In this document: positions 52,123-61,362 of the stretch, one piece after another | How the letters are laid out: each line of letters starts with the position of its first letter | Position numbering within the stretch: the first letter of the stretch is position 1 | Origin: CAYFZO01 sp965223735 | Lineage (GTDB): Bacteria; Pseudomonadota; Gammaproteobacteria; Poriferisulfidales; Oxydemutatoraceae | DNA: 64,000 nt | Assembly: GCA_965223735.1 (NCBI GenBank) | Contig: OZ245010.1 | Span: 1,178,001-1,242,000, forward strand | Direction: 5' to 3' | The notes under the pieces: model-generated | What the model saw: the letters and a program-made list of their open reading frames with translations, nothing else | The model's database searches: none | Told to the model about the DNA's origin: nothing | Translations under genes and position numbers: made by a program

Positions 52123-53061
52123 TCAACCCCAAGTACGCAACAAGAATGATCGGCACTTACGCTTGGCATATCCCGCCGCCCTTCGCATTTTCTCCCCGGA
52201 TCTGATAAATTTCCGCCAAACCGTGGATATTTTCCAAGCTACCCGCCTGGGAGATACCGTTACCCATTGACGCAGGGGAAGCCTTTCCCCGCGTTTTCTG
52301 CGAGCTGCCTGCAAGTCGTACAAAGGGTTCAGAACGCTGACAACACCGTCTTCCTCAAACTCATAGCCCAGGAATTCCAGGTCACGAGCGTACAGCTCTT
52401 CAATCATGCGGCGGGAGGTCTTGTCATAATAGTAACTGTAGTGTCTTCTTTGACCGTCGATCATGCGCTGGGGGGAAACGTTGCGGGATTCGGTCGGTAG
52501 CTGCCTCCCCCCCTCTATTCCCAGAATGTTCAACAGACAAGCGAAATCCTTGTCGAAGGACTCCTGTCTGCCGATGAAAGAACAGGAATCATCATTGAAG
52601 CGCCGCACCCCGAAATAGGACGCCGGGTTGCAGTCCAGCAGAAACTCTGTTTGGCGCTTGGCGTGATACCACTCATACACCTCTAATGCGGAGCCTTCAA
52701 CCTGACGAGGGCCAAATTTTGCAGCTTTCAGATCCGTTTCGTTGACGGCAAGAAGTTCCGCCGCCAGTTCAATGCACTCGTGCATGTTTTTATAACTGAG
52801 GCGCCTATTTGCATCTTGACGCAGTCTCAAGCCATGAAAATAATAGGATACGAACCGGTCAAAAGGATTGCGGACAAATGCGAAGGTAAAGTAGTCGGGG
52901 AAAAGATTGACGGCTTTGGCAAGGCACTGCTTGCGCAGGGGAGGAAGTCGCCAACTCCGATCGTAATCCGGAACGCCTAGCCTGACGAAATACTGTTCAA
53001 CAGTCTCCCCGGCGCATTTAGGAACATGCATAAATATGAATTTGTATTTATGAGAAAGCAC
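52123..53061 (-). CDS. Sulfotransferase family protein (second in the window)
   Basis: About 312 residues. The 5'-phosphosulfate loop FMHVPKCAGETVEQYF and the 3'-phosphate motif FTFAFVRNPFDRFVSYYF are both intact. The GTG at 53061 is the last start that avoids overlap with the divergent gene at 53144; the open frame extends to 53235. A basic C-terminal extension (RRKRGERLPLRQ, KMRRAAGYAKRKCRS) is longer than needed for catalysis. The gene is unlike that at 12913-13818 outside the PAPS motifs. The acceptor is unknown. Confidence 0.82.
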   Translation of the reverse strand: MLSHKYKFIFMHVPKCAGETVEQYFVRLGVPDYDRSWRLPPLRKQCLAKAVNLFPDYFTFAFVRNPFDRFVSYYFHGLRLRQDANRRLSYKNMHECIELAAELLAVNETDLKAAKFGPRQVEGSALEVYEWYHAKRQTEFLLDCNPASYFGVRRFNDDSCSFIGRQESFDKDFACLLNILGIEGGRQLPTESRNVSPQRMIDGQRRHYSYYYDKTSRRMIEELYARDLEFLGYEFEEDGVVSVLNPLYDLQAARRKRGERLPLRQWVTVSPRRVAWKISTVWRKFIRSGEKMRRAAGYAKRKCRSFLLRTWG

Positions 53062-53143
53062 TGCACCTGTTGATGCGCCGCCTGATTGCTTTAAAGATAG
53101 TACAGTATAATCAATAATCAATAGAAGGGGGATATTTAAGAAA

Positions 53144-53482
53144 ATGTCTGACGACATCGTATCCAGGCAAGGGACCATTGTCGGCCGATGGGACGGCAAA
53201 GACGCCAACAATCTGAAAGACGAACTGGCACGCATCAGGCAGGACTTTCGCCAACAGGGATCAAAGGATAAAGTCGAGCCGGCCGGCGTTCCGCATTCCG
53301 GTCAGCTTCCGGACGACCTGAAGAACTTCACCGCCTATCTGCTGTGGGGTTGCGACCAAAGCGGCGTCTGTCTGGTCGGCTCCGGCGCCAACCGTCTCGA
53401 AGCGGTTGAATCCCTCCGCGAGTTCTACGCCAGCGACATCGCCAAAGACGCATTGGCGCGCCATCAGGATGATAAAGACTGA
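53144..53482 (+). CDS. Hypothetical protein divergent from a sulfotransferase
   Basis: A 112-residue soluble protein with a good ribosome site (AAGGGGG before the ATG). The N-terminal half is hydrophilic and helical (KDANNLKDELARIRQDFRQQ), the C-terminal half has FTAYLLWGCDQSGVCLVGS with two Cys. TATAAT at 53106-53111 may be its -10 element. No family recognised. Confidence 0.5.
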   Translation: MSDDIVSRQGTIVGRWDGKDANNLKDELARIRQDFRQQGSKDKVEPAGVPHSGQLPDDLKNFTAYLLWGCDQSGVCLVGSGANRLEAVESLREFYASDIAKDALARHQDDKD

Positions 53483-53729
53483 GAGGGCGCCCGGCAAAGT
53501 GCTCACCGACAGGCGCGCGCATTTCCACGCCGTCAGGGTGAATAAAACTGAGGTTGCGTCCGCGCGGCGTGCGAGAAAAGCCAGCTCATAACGGCCGGGA
53601 ACCGAACGCAACCGGCGCAAAGCGTGCGGCCCGAAAGTACGCGGTTTGAACCATTGCCGTCTCACGCCCGGCTGTTTTCTGCTGTCGCATCCGGCGACAA
53701 ACTACTGGTAAACTACGGCGTCAAAGATC

Positions 53730-53806
53730 GGGCGCGTAGCTCAGCCGGTTAGAGCATCGTCTTCACATGGCGGGGGTCGCTGGTTCGAATCCAGCCGCGC
53801 CCACCA
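53730..53806 (+). tRNA. tRNA-Val (anticodon CAC)
   Basis: The 77-base gene folds into a full cloverleaf. The acceptor GGGCGCG pairs with CGCGCCC; the anticodon arm TCGTC/GGCGG encloses the loop TTCACAT, giving anticodon CAC. The T arm is GCTGG-TTCGAAT-CCAGC. CCA is encoded. It lies alone upstream of rplU. Confidence 0.95.
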
Positions 53807-54011
53807 CCGGTCAACGCGCAAAATACTCGGGCGCACGACAAGCCTCCCGCAGAAAAAATCGCCGCGCGGGCAAACGCCTCACGACCAGTCTGATCAAACG
53901 CCGGAACAACCGGCAAAACACCGGGTTTCCGCGGCCTGGAAAGGCGCCGATCTATTGACTCCGCACCATGCCTCGCTAAAATACGCCTCTTGTCTGAACA
54001 GGGTCACCACC

Positions 54012-54323
54012 ATGTATGCAGTCATCGCAACCGGCGGAAAACAGTACCGCGTCAGCAAAGGCGACGTAATCCGCATCGAGAAATTCGAGGCGGAAGCGGG
54101 GCAGCCCGTCAATTTCGACAAAATCCTGCTGGTCGAAAATGACGGCCATCTCGACATCGGCACGCCTTATCTCAAAGGTGGCAAGGTCGCCGGGGAAATT
54201 CTCGCGCACGGACGCGGGAGAAAAATCGAGGTGCTCAAATTCCGACGCCGTAAATCGTACATGCGTCGTCAGGGGCACCGCCAGTCGTACACCGACGTCC
54301 GCATCACCGACATATCCCCATAA
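54012..54323 (+). CDS. rplU: 50S ribosomal protein L21
   Basis: A 103-residue ribosomal protein that binds 23S rRNA. The N-terminal MYAVIATGGKQYRVSKGD and the C-terminal KFRRRKSYMRRQGHRQSYTD are diagnostic. The ATG at 54012 gives the standard length; an upstream frame is longer by 19 codons. It precedes rpmA, the usual operon. Confidence 0.97.
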   Translation: MYAVIATGGKQYRVSKGDVIRIEKFEAEAGQPVNFDKILLVENDGHLDIGTPYLKGGKVAGEILAHGRGRKIEVLKFRRRKSYMRRQGHRQSYTDVRITDISP

Positions 54324-54348
54324 AATCGGGTAAACAGGAACAAGGCTC

Positions 54349-54606
54349 ATGGCACATAAAAAAGCAGGCGGCAGTACACGCAACGGACGCGATTCGGAAT
54401 CCAAACGACTCGGCGTGAAAAAATTCGGCGACGAGATCGTCAAGGCGGGTAACATACTGATCCGCCAGCGCGGCACTCACTTCCACCCCGGAGAAAACGT
54501 CGGTTGCGGCAATGACCATACACTGTACGCGAAGATCGCCGGGCGGGTCATATTTAAGCGCAAGGGCGCGCGCAAACGGCGCTTTGTCAGCGTCGTTCCG
54601 GTTTAA
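54349..54606 (+). CDS. rpmA: 50S ribosomal protein L27
   Basis: An 85-residue protein reaching into the peptidyl-transferase centre. The N-terminus MAHKKAGGSTRNGRDSESKR is canonical, followed by RQRGTHFHPGENVGCG. It starts 25 bases after rplU and is followed by obgE. Confidence 0.97.
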   Translation: MAHKKAGGSTRNGRDSESKRLGVKKFGDEIVKAGNILIRQRGTHFHPGENVGCGNDHTLYAKIAGRVIFKRKGARKRRFVSVVPV

Positions 54607-54683
54607 TCCCCTCTCTTTTCCGCAAGACTCACCGAAGCCTTGCGGTTTCGGCCCTCCCCTCTTGAAACATTGCGGAATGCACC

Positions 54684-55700
54684 ATGAAGTTTGTAGATGA
54701 AGCACGCATTACCGTGTCCGCAGGCGACGGCGGCAATGGCTGCGTCAGTTTCCGGCGCGAACGCTTTATTCCGCGCGGCGGTCCCGACGGCGGCGACGGC
54801 GGCGACGGCGGCTCGGTGTACATGGTTGCCGACGAAAGGTTCAACACGCTGGTTGACTTCCGGTACAAACGCCGATTCGAAGCGGCGCGCGGCGGACACG
54901 GCACGGGCAAGACGCGCGTCGGAAAAAAAGGCGAGGATCTGCTGATACCGATACCCGTCGGCACTTTGGTCAGCGACCGCAATACCGGCGAGACGATCGG
55001 CGACATGACCCGCAACGGACAGAAGTTGCTGGTCGCCCGCGGCGGCGCGCACGGGCTCGGCAACACGCGCTTCAAGAGTTCGACAAACCGCGCGCCCCGG
55101 CAGAGCACACCGGGGCGCAAAGGCGACGAACGCAACCTCGCACTGGAACTCAAATTGCTTTCGGACGTGGGGCTTGTCGGCCTGCCCAACGCCGGCAAAT
55201 CAACGCTGCTCGGTGCGATCAGTGCCGCACGTCCGAAAATCGGCGACTATCCGTTCACGACGTTACACCCGTCGCTCGGCGTCGTGCGCGTCAGTCGCTG
55301 GCAAAGTTTCGTCGTCGCCGATCTTCCCGGCCTGATCAAAGGCGCCGCCGAAGGCAACGGCCTCGGCACCCGCTTTTTGAAACACGTTCAAAGAACGCGG
55401 TTGCTGCTGCACCTGGTGGACATCAGCAGGGGCGCACAGGATGCGCCGGATGCAGTACACACGATAGAAAAAGAACTCACCGCCTTCAGCGCCGAACTGG
55501 CGCAGCGCACACGTTGGCTGGTATGCACCAAAACCGACCTGCTCGACGCAAACACACTTGAAGAACGCCGGCGGGAACTGGCCGCCGCTCTCGGCCGGGA
55601 AAAACCGATATTCTTCGTATCGGCGGCCGCGCAGCGGGAACTCGAGCCACTCAAGCAAGCTGTGATGCAATTCCTGAACAATGAAGAAAAACACCGATGA
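54684..55700 (+). CDS. obgE: GTPase Obg (CgtA)
   Basis: Ribosome-associated GTPase required for 50S maturation and stress responses. It has 338 residues: a Gly-rich Obg fold (FIPRGGPDGGDGGDGGSVYM), the G domain with P-loop GLPNAGKSTLL, switch region TTLHPSLGVV, DLPGLIKGAAEGNGLG and TKTDLLD. It lacks the C-terminal acidic tail of the E. coli protein. Its 3' end overlaps proB by 20 bases. Confidence 0.96.
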   Translation: MKFVDEARITVSAGDGGNGCVSFRRERFIPRGGPDGGDGGDGGSVYMVADERFNTLVDFRYKRRFEAARGGHGTGKTRVGKKGEDLLIPIPVGTLVSDRNTGETIGDMTRNGQKLLVARGGAHGLGNTRFKSSTNRAPRQSTPGRKGDERNLALELKLLSDVGLVGLPNAGKSTLLGAISAARPKIGDYPFTTLHPSLGVVRVSRWQSFVVADLPGLIKGAAEGNGLGTRFLKHVQRTRLLLHLVDISRGAQDAPDAVHTIEKELTAFSAELAQRTRWLVCTKTDLLDANTLEERRRELAAALGREKPIFFVSAAAQRELEPLKQAVMQFLNNEEKHR

Positions 55701-56811
55701 AATAAACACCCGGCGCTGGGTCATCAAAATCGGCAGTTCACTGATCACCGGCGACGGCGGTGGTCTGAACCACGCCGCGATCCGCAATTGGGCAGAGCAA
55801 CTCGCGACGCTGAAGCGGGAGGGCCGGCAGATCGTTCTCGTATCATCCGGCTCAGTTGCCGAGGGCGTATATCGTCTCGGCTGGAAACAACGCCCGTATC
55901 GCCTGCACCGAATACAGGCCGCCGCCGCAACCGGCCAAATGGGGTTGATTCACGCCTACGAATCGGAATTCAACCATCACGACCTGCACGCCGCGCAAGT
56001 GCTGCTGACGCACGAGGATCTGAGCAACCGTGCGCGCTACCTGAATGCGCGCTCGACGTTAACCACCCTGCTCGATCTCGATGTAATTCCGGTCGTGAAC
56101 GAAAACGACGCGGTGGCGACCGAAGAGATCCAACTGGGCGACAACGACACGCTCGCGGCGCTCACTGCAAACCTGATCGACGCCGACAGGCTGTTGATCC
56201 TGACCGACTGTGGAGGACTGTACGACGCGGACCCGGCGCGCGAACCAAGTGCGCGGCTGATCGAAAACGCCGAAGTTGGCGACCCGCGGCTCGATCAGGC
56301 GGCGGGCCCCAGCATCGGGATGCTCGGGCGCGGCGGCATGATCACAAAAGTCGCGGCGGCGAGACGCGCGGCATTGTCGGGGACCGAAACGGTTATCGCG
56401 TCAGGGCATGAGGAGCAGGTCATCGCGCGCGTGATGCGCGGCGAGGCAATCGGCACCCAGCTGCATACCGACAGGCAATCGTTCGCCGCACGCAAACAAT
56501 GGATTGCCGGCCTCAAGCCCCGCGGCTCATTGACTCTTGACGAAGGCGCGTGCAGAGCGCTTTCAAAGGGCGGCAACAGCCTGCTGCCGGTCGGCATCAC
56601 TGCCGTTGAGGGCGATTTCAGGCGCGGCGACCTGGTGCTGTGTCGCAGCCCCGGCGGCGACGTCATCGCACACGGCCTGACAAACTACGCGGCAAACGAG
56701 GCGCGCAAGATTATCGGCAGGCACAGCAAGGAAGTGCGGAAAATAATAGGCAGCGGTTATGAGCCGGAAATCATCCATTGCGACAACCTGATGGTGGTCG
56801 CGTCGTCTTAG
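55681..56811 (+). CDS. proB: Glutamate 5-kinase
   Basis: First step of proline synthesis: phosphorylates glutamate. The 376-residue enzyme starts MKKNTDEINTRRWVIKIGSS, has the kinase motifs VSSGSVAEG, NENDAVATEEI and GTGGMITK-like GRGGMITKVAAA, and ends with a PUA domain (GITAVEGDFRRGDLV). It overlaps obgE, a conserved pairing. proA is not in the window. Confidence 0.95.
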   Translation: MKKNTDEINTRRWVIKIGSSLITGDGGGLNHAAIRNWAEQLATLKREGRQIVLVSSGSVAEGVYRLGWKQRPYRLHRIQAAAATGQMGLIHAYESEFNHHDLHAAQVLLTHEDLSNRARYLNARSTLTTLLDLDVIPVVNENDAVATEEIQLGDNDTLAALTANLIDADRLLILTDCGGLYDADPAREPSARLIENAEVGDPRLDQAAGPSIGMLGRGGMITKVAAARRAALSGTETVIASGHEEQVIARVMRGEAIGTQLHTDRQSFAARKQWIAGLKPRGSLTLDEGACRALSKGGNSLLPVGITAVEGDFRRGDLVLCRSPGGDVIAHGLTNYAANEARKIIGRHSKEVRKIIGSGYEPEIIHCDNLMVVASS

Positions 56812-56819
56812 AAAAAAGA

Positions 56820-56852
56820 AAAGGCCCTGTCCGGAACCCTGTTTCAGGCCAT
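56820..56852 (-). terminator. Probable terminator for rpsT (minus strand)
   Basis: Read on the minus strand, GGCCTG is followed by a loop and CAGGGCC, then TTTTCTTTTTT. The stem has one bulge. The first arm includes the rpsT stop codon. It lies between the convergent proB and rpsT. Confidence 0.5.
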
Positions 56853-57107
56853 GTTGCGGATCTGTGCGTTCAACCGGCGCTTGTGTCGGGCCGCCTTTTT
56901 CTTGTGCAGCAGCCCTTTGTTGACGCCAGCGTCTATGACCGGCGCCGCCTCACGGTAAACCGCCTGCGCCTTGTCGCGATCGCCGGCGGCGACGGCTTTC
57001 AGCACCCGTTTGATATAGGTGCGCATCCGCGAACGCAAGCTCGCATTATGCCGCCTGCACTTTTCATTCTGCCGCGCCCGTTTGTCGGCCGATTTAGTAT
57101 TCGCCAC
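56844..57107 (-). CDS. rpsT: 30S ribosomal protein S20
   Basis: An 87-residue, Ala- and Lys-rich helical protein. MANTKSADKRARQNEKCRRH and VIDAGVNKGLLHKKKAARHK are diagnostic; S20 binds 16S rRNA. It stands alone on the minus strand, as usual. Confidence 0.97.
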   Translation of the reverse strand: MANTKSADKRARQNEKCRRHNASLRSRMRTYIKRVLKAVAAGDRDKAQAVYREAAPVIDAGVNKGLLHKKKAARHKRRLNAQIRNMA

Positions 57108-57197
57108 TTCTGGTATTCCCAGCCTGAAAAGGCGGGTACTATGCCGCCTGATGCGCTTTTGTCAACGGGCGCGTAAGCCAGCCAGCCCAAAGCAGCA

Positions 57198-57422
57198 ATG
57201 CCCTATTTCTCCAAAGCACATAATTTAAGTCCTGATTGGGGGACACAATACGTCCGCTTCCCCCGGAGGCGGGGAGGCACCATGGCGCAGGAGAACTGGG
57301 CTGTGTCCTGTAAGGAAATTGACCGGCCGGACCCGATCCGGAAAGTCGAGGCCGGACATCTGAAGCAGACTTACACCAGCGCATCCGTGGAGATGCCGGA
57401 ATTCTGGTCATTCAAGCACTGA
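57198..57422 (+). pseudogene. Probable remnant of a transposase N-terminus
   Basis: A short frame contains SCKEIDRPDPIRKVEAGHLKQ, which resembles the start of ISNCY-type transposases (pattern KE-x-D-R-x-x-V-I-x-K-V-x-x-x-x-L-x-Q). It then diverges and stops. The rest of 57108-57539 holds no supported gene. Confidence 0.35.
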
Positions 57423-57539
57423 ACTGCACCCGGCAACAGGACTTATGTGCTCTGAACAAATCAGGACTTACGTACTTTGGTTTGAATAAACAACACCCCA
57501 ACAAACCTATGTTTTCTCCAGCATGGTATCATTTTCCTT

Positions 57540-57833
57540 ATGAGCACCACCGCCCTGTACAAAGCCCTGCTCGAGGCCAATGTCTCCGAAGTGTCCGCCG
57601 AGCGTGCGGTCGAGGGGTTGGGCTCGGCCGGTGAGGCGGCGACAAAGACTGACACGGCTGAGTTAAGAACTGACATCGCCAAGCCGTAGATCAGGCTGGA
57701 AGAGACAGCGACGAAAGCCGACATCGCCGAACTGAAAACCGATATTGCCGAGCAGAAGAGCGATCTGATCAGGTGGATTCTGACCGCCTCTGCCGTCATC
57801 ATCGCTGCCTCCGGGTTGATGATCAAACTCTGA
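57540..57833 (+). pseudogene. Coiled-coil membrane protein gene (DUF1640-like) broken by an in-frame TAG
   Basis: From the ATG at 57540 the frame encodes STTALYKALLEANVSEVSAE and heptad repeats (TKTDTAELRTDIAK), then meets TAG at 57687-57689. The same frame then continues as a coiled coil (ATKADIAELKTDIAEQKSD) and a C-terminal membrane helix (LTASAVIIAASGLMIKL) to a TGA at 57831. This layout fits small DUF1640-type proteins. It is a pseudogene unless the stop is read through. Confidence 0.6.
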
Positions 57834-58163
57834 GCCCGGGGCACAGCCCCCTCCACACACCTCAAAAAGACCAAGCCCGCGGGGGTGGCGGCCATGAATG
57901 CGGAAAAAACGCACAGATGAGGGTATATGCCCGAAGGAGTTCGCGTACGGGTGATTATCGCGGCAATCACCGGCGGAGACGCAACTGCTTTTAATAACTC
58001 CAGACTCCCGGCAAACGTTGAAGCCCGCGTGCAGAAAGTGGAAACCGTCAGTAAAGTCGAGAAGAGACATCAAGGCTATCAATGCCGTTATTGTGTTCCT
58101 CCCCTGGTGAGTTACAGACCCCGGAATTAAACAGCCGCCGCTGAAAACAGCTCAGCCCTAAAA
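57834..58163. other. Intergenic stretch, possibly decayed coiled-coil sequence
   Basis: A weak frame (57927-58130) includes EARVQKVETVSKVEKRHQ; one base shift gives DIKAINAVIVF. This resembles another coiled-coil plus membrane end, but it is too broken to call. No promoter is clear before the protease at 58164. Confidence 0.3.
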
Positions 58164-60785
58164 ATGCATCCCCGGCTCATCAATGCCGTATATCTGTTCG
58201 TCGGCCTAGCACTCAGCCCGGCAATCGCCGACGCGCAGACGCAACCTGAAACCCAGCGCGTCATACTGAAAATGCGCGGCGACGGCGTCGAACCCCATCC
58301 GCACGGCGTGTTCGCTTCCTACGAAGCCTTGAGCGACGTCAAAATGATGCGACTGCCCGCCTTCGGCCTGGTCATCGTTGAAGCACCGGCCGACTGGGAT
58401 CCCGACGCCCTGATCAAAGCGCTGACCAAAGACCCGGCGGTCGAATACGGGATACTCGACACAGCGGTGCAAGCGCAGGCAGTGCGTCCTGACGACTTGA
58501 ACACCGACCCGCCTTTTGACCAGTATGGTCTTGAAGGTGTGCTCCCCACGGACGTGGACGTGAACGCGCTCAGAGCCTGGGCTTACACCACCGGCAGCAC
58601 CGAGGTCGTCATCGCGGTCCTCGACTCCGGCGTTGATTACACGCACCCCGACCTCGCCGACAACCTATGGGTCAACCAGCTCGAAGCGCAGGGAATGCCG
58701 GGTGTTGACGACGACGGCAGCGGTTACGTCGATGACATCCACGGCTACGACGTATCCAATTCCGACGGCGACCCGTGGGACGACAACGGCCACGGCACCG
58801 CGGTCTCAGGTACTGCCGCGGCGCAAGGCAATAACGGCTCAGGCACCACAGGCGTCGCCTGGAACACGAGCCTGATGGTGGTCAAGGTATTTGATTATGA
58901 AGGAAACAGCACTACTTCCGATGCCATCAGAGGCCTCTATTACATCTCAACAATGAAATCACAAGGCGTCAATATCCGGGCGGTCAATTTGAGCTTCGCG
59001 TTCGATGAACCTCCGTCAATGGCTAAACGAATGATGGACCCGTTGATCGATACGTTCATGAAACGGGACATCCTGCTGATCGCGGCGGCGGGAAACGAAG
59101 GCAAGGACCTGGACGCACAAAGTTCCACCCAACTGCGATCACTGGCGTCTTTCCAGCAAGACAACATTATCGGAGTGGCAGCAAGTTCGCGTCAGGGCAT
59201 CCGCTCGATCACCAGCGATTACGGGCGGACATCCGTTGACCTGGCGGCACCCGGCAGACGCATCTATTCGCCCAGGGGACGCGCCGGACAATTCAGCGAC
59301 GAGCAGACTAGAAATGCAGGCATCTTGTTTGACGACGCCGAAACCGGAAACGTGCCGAGCGCCTCCGGAAACTGGACGCGCGTGACAACCTACCCAGGAA
59401 ACAGCGGGCTCCCTAGCGGTTCGGCATGGACGAATCAGATAGCGCTGAACAAAACAGAAGTGACCTTGGAATATGGCCCGGTTGACCTGACAGCTTTCCC
59501 GACCCCGCGACATCACCTGCTGATCAATTTCAAAATATATTATGAGTATGTTCCGACGGACAATATCACGCTGAAGCTGCAAGCAAAAACCACCTCTTCC
59601 CTCGTTTGGTACGACGTAGAAGTCTTTGACAACGAAGACAACAGTTTCTGGCAGGAATTCAATATCCCCGTTCCCTCAGAATTCCATGGCGAGGCGGCGG
59701 TCGGGTTTCGTTTCGAAATAGCCGTGGTTCCCGAATGTCATTTTATTTGCGCCCCCACCCCCTCAACGATCACGGCCAACCGCATGTATATAGACGATTT
59801 CGGCGTCGGGCGCGCCGAAGCCGCCGACTTTGCATTCCGGAGAGTCAGCGGCACTTCATTCGCCGCACCGTTCGTCACCGGCGCCGTCGCGCTGCTTGCC
59901 TCGCACCGGCCCGACCTTAACCACCTGCAGATCAGGGACGCCATCCTCAACACCGTTCAACGCACCCCCCATTGGGCGCCGCTGGTTGCATCGGGCGGCA
60001 TCCTCGATCTCGCCGCGGCACTCGCGGCGGTGACGACGCCGGTCCTGACCATCACGTCGACCACCACGCCGGCATCGACGACGACGGCGACGCGCCAGAC
60101 ACTCATCGAAGGCGTTCCCACGACGCTCACCGTCGCCCTGACCCGCGAACCGGGCGCCGATCGAGACACGCCACAGGATCAGGTGGTCGTGGCAATCAGC
60201 AGCGGCACGCCCGGCGTGAGCGTGCAGCCGACGACACTGAGATTCACCGCCGACAACTGGCATATCGCACAACCGATCACGGTAACCGCCATCCGCGACG
60301 GACTGGCCGGAGACCGCCGGGATACCACCCTGCGCTTCAGTGTCGTGCCCGGACTGTCGGACCGCGCCTACCACGACGCCGGCACCGACATCAACGCGAA
60401 GGTTCTGAACACGGACCCGCTCATCGTCCACAGCGTCCAGCTGAACCCCTCAATCATCATGCTAGGCAAACGGACCACGGTCACCGTGCAACTGAACGGG
60501 CCCGCGCCGGCGCCGGTCGCGGTAACGCTGACATTGACGATCAATACCCCCGCCTACTCAACCGAGGTCGCGGAGCGGATCGCCGTGAATACGCAGTCGA
60601 TCGCCTTCAACATCCTGCCCACACCAATGATCGACACCCCAGTGTCGGCGGAAATGACGCTGACGGCGATCCGCACGGACGTCGGCACGCCGCTCGACGT
60701 CCCGCCGCTACCGAGCTTGAGAATCGTCACCGGCCCGCTGCTGCGGCTGCGGCTGCGCGTGTTTCTGGAAGGCGCGTTGCAGTAG
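58164..60785 (+). CDS. Secreted subtilisin-like serine protease (S8) with an inserted beta-sandwich
   Basis: An 873-residue exported protease. A signal peptide (AVYLFVGLALSPAIADAQ) and a propeptide-like region (FGLVIVEAP) precede the catalytic domain. The triad is Asp154 (AVLDSGVDYTHPDL), His210 (DDNGHGTAVSGTAAA) and Ser565 (SGTSFAAPFVTGAVAL). About 150 residues (near 395-545) are inserted between the AAAGNEG segment and the Ser motif; they look like a beta-sandwich with YYEYVPTDNITLKLQAK. The C-terminal 240 residues are Thr- and Pro-rich beta repeats without a membrane anchor. The substrate is unknown. Confidence 0.92.
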   Translation: MHPRLINAVYLFVGLALSPAIADAQTQPETQRVILKMRGDGVEPHPHGVFASYEALSDVKMMRLPAFGLVIVEAPADWDPDALIKALTKDPAVEYGILDTAVQAQAVRPDDLNTDPPFDQYGLEGVLPTDVDVNALRAWAYTTGSTEVVIAVLDSGVDYTHPDLADNLWVNQLEAQGMPGVDDDGSGYVDDIHGYDVSNSDGDPWDDNGHGTAVSGTAAAQGNNGSGTTGVAWNTSLMVVKVFDYEGNSTTSDAIRGLYYISTMKSQGVNIRAVNLSFAFDEPPSMAKRMMDPLIDTFMKRDILLIAAAGNEGKDLDAQSSTQLRSLASFQQDNIIGVAASSRQGIRSITSDYGRTSVDLAAPGRRIYSPRGRAGQFSDEQTRNAGILFDDAETGNVPSASGNWTRVTTYPGNSGLPSGSAWTNQIALNKTEVTLEYGPVDLTAFPTPRHHLLINFKIYYEYVPTDNITLKLQAKTTSSLVWYDVEVFDNEDNSFWQEFNIPVPSEFHGEAAVGFRFEIAVVPECHFICAPTPSTITANRMYIDDFGVGRAEAADFAFRRVSGTSFAAPFVTGAVALLASHRPDLNHLQIRDAILNTVQRTPHWAPLVASGGILDLAAALAAVTTPVLTITSTTTPASTTTATRQTLIEGVPTTLTVALTREPGADRDTPQDQVVVAISSGTPGVSVQPTTLRFTADNWHIAQPITVTAIRDGLAGDRRDTTLRFSVVPGLSDRAYHDAGTDINAKVLNTDPLIVHSVQLNPSIIMLGKRTTVTVQLNGPAPAPVAVTLTLTINTPAYSTEVAERIAVNTQSIAFNILPTPMIDTPVSAEMTLTAIRTDVGTPLDVPPLPSLRIVTGPLLRLRLRVFLEGALQ

Positions 60786-60917
60786 GCCTCCGCCGCGCCC
60801 CGTCAAGCAAATCGCGCCATTTAGACTGTATTTTCTGCTATTTTCTGTCAAAACAGCCTAAAATCGTGTAGATTATGGATCAACCCCCTTGATCACTGCA
60901 CGAGACGCCTGAAAACC

Positions 60918-61358
60918 ATGACCCGGATCCTGCTACTGAACGGCCCCAACCTGAACCTGCTCGGCCGCCGCGAGCCGGAAATCTACGGCCACGACACGCT
61001 CGACGACATCGTCGCACGCACGCGGCGCATTGCTGAAGAGCACGACGCAACCCTCGACCATTTGCAATCAAACCACGAGGCTGTGCTGATCGAGCGCATC
61101 CACCAGACGATGGATGACGACACCGACATCATCATTATGAATCCGGGCGCGTTCACCCATACCAGCGTTGCGCTGCGCGATGCGCTGCTGAGCGTATCCA
61201 AACCGTTCATCGAAGTGCATCTGTCAAACATTTTTGCGCGCGAGACATTCCGCCGACATTCCTATTTGTCGGACGTCGCCGTCGGCGTGATCTCGGGCCT
61301 CGGCGCAAAGGGCTACGAACTCGCAGTGCTCGCCGCGCTCGATCAGGCAGGCGGATAA
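60918..61358 (+). CDS. aroQ: Type II 3-dehydroquinate dehydratase
   Basis: Third step of the shikimate pathway, 146 residues. ILLLNGPNLNLLGRREPEIYG is diagnostic, with the catalytic Tyr in this loop; NPGAFTHTSVALRDAL and EVHLSNIFARE follow. It lies four bases before accB, the usual aroQ-accB-accC operon. Confidence 0.96.
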   Translation: MTRILLLNGPNLNLLGRREPEIYGHDTLDDIVARTRRIAEEHDATLDHLQSNHEAVLIERIHQTMDDDTDIIIMNPGAFTHTSVALRDALLSVSKPFIEVHLSNIFARETFRRHSYLSDVAVGVISGLGAKGYELAVLAALDQAGG

Positions 61359-61362
61359 GCCG

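Noticed and set aside
53086..53111. TTGCTT and TATAAT as a full promoter for the gene at 53144
   Set aside because: The spacer is 14 bases, too short; only the -10 hexamer is noted.
53767..53958. 63-codon frame over the tRNA-Val 3' end
   Set aside because: It overlaps the tRNA gene and has a basic, low-complexity product.
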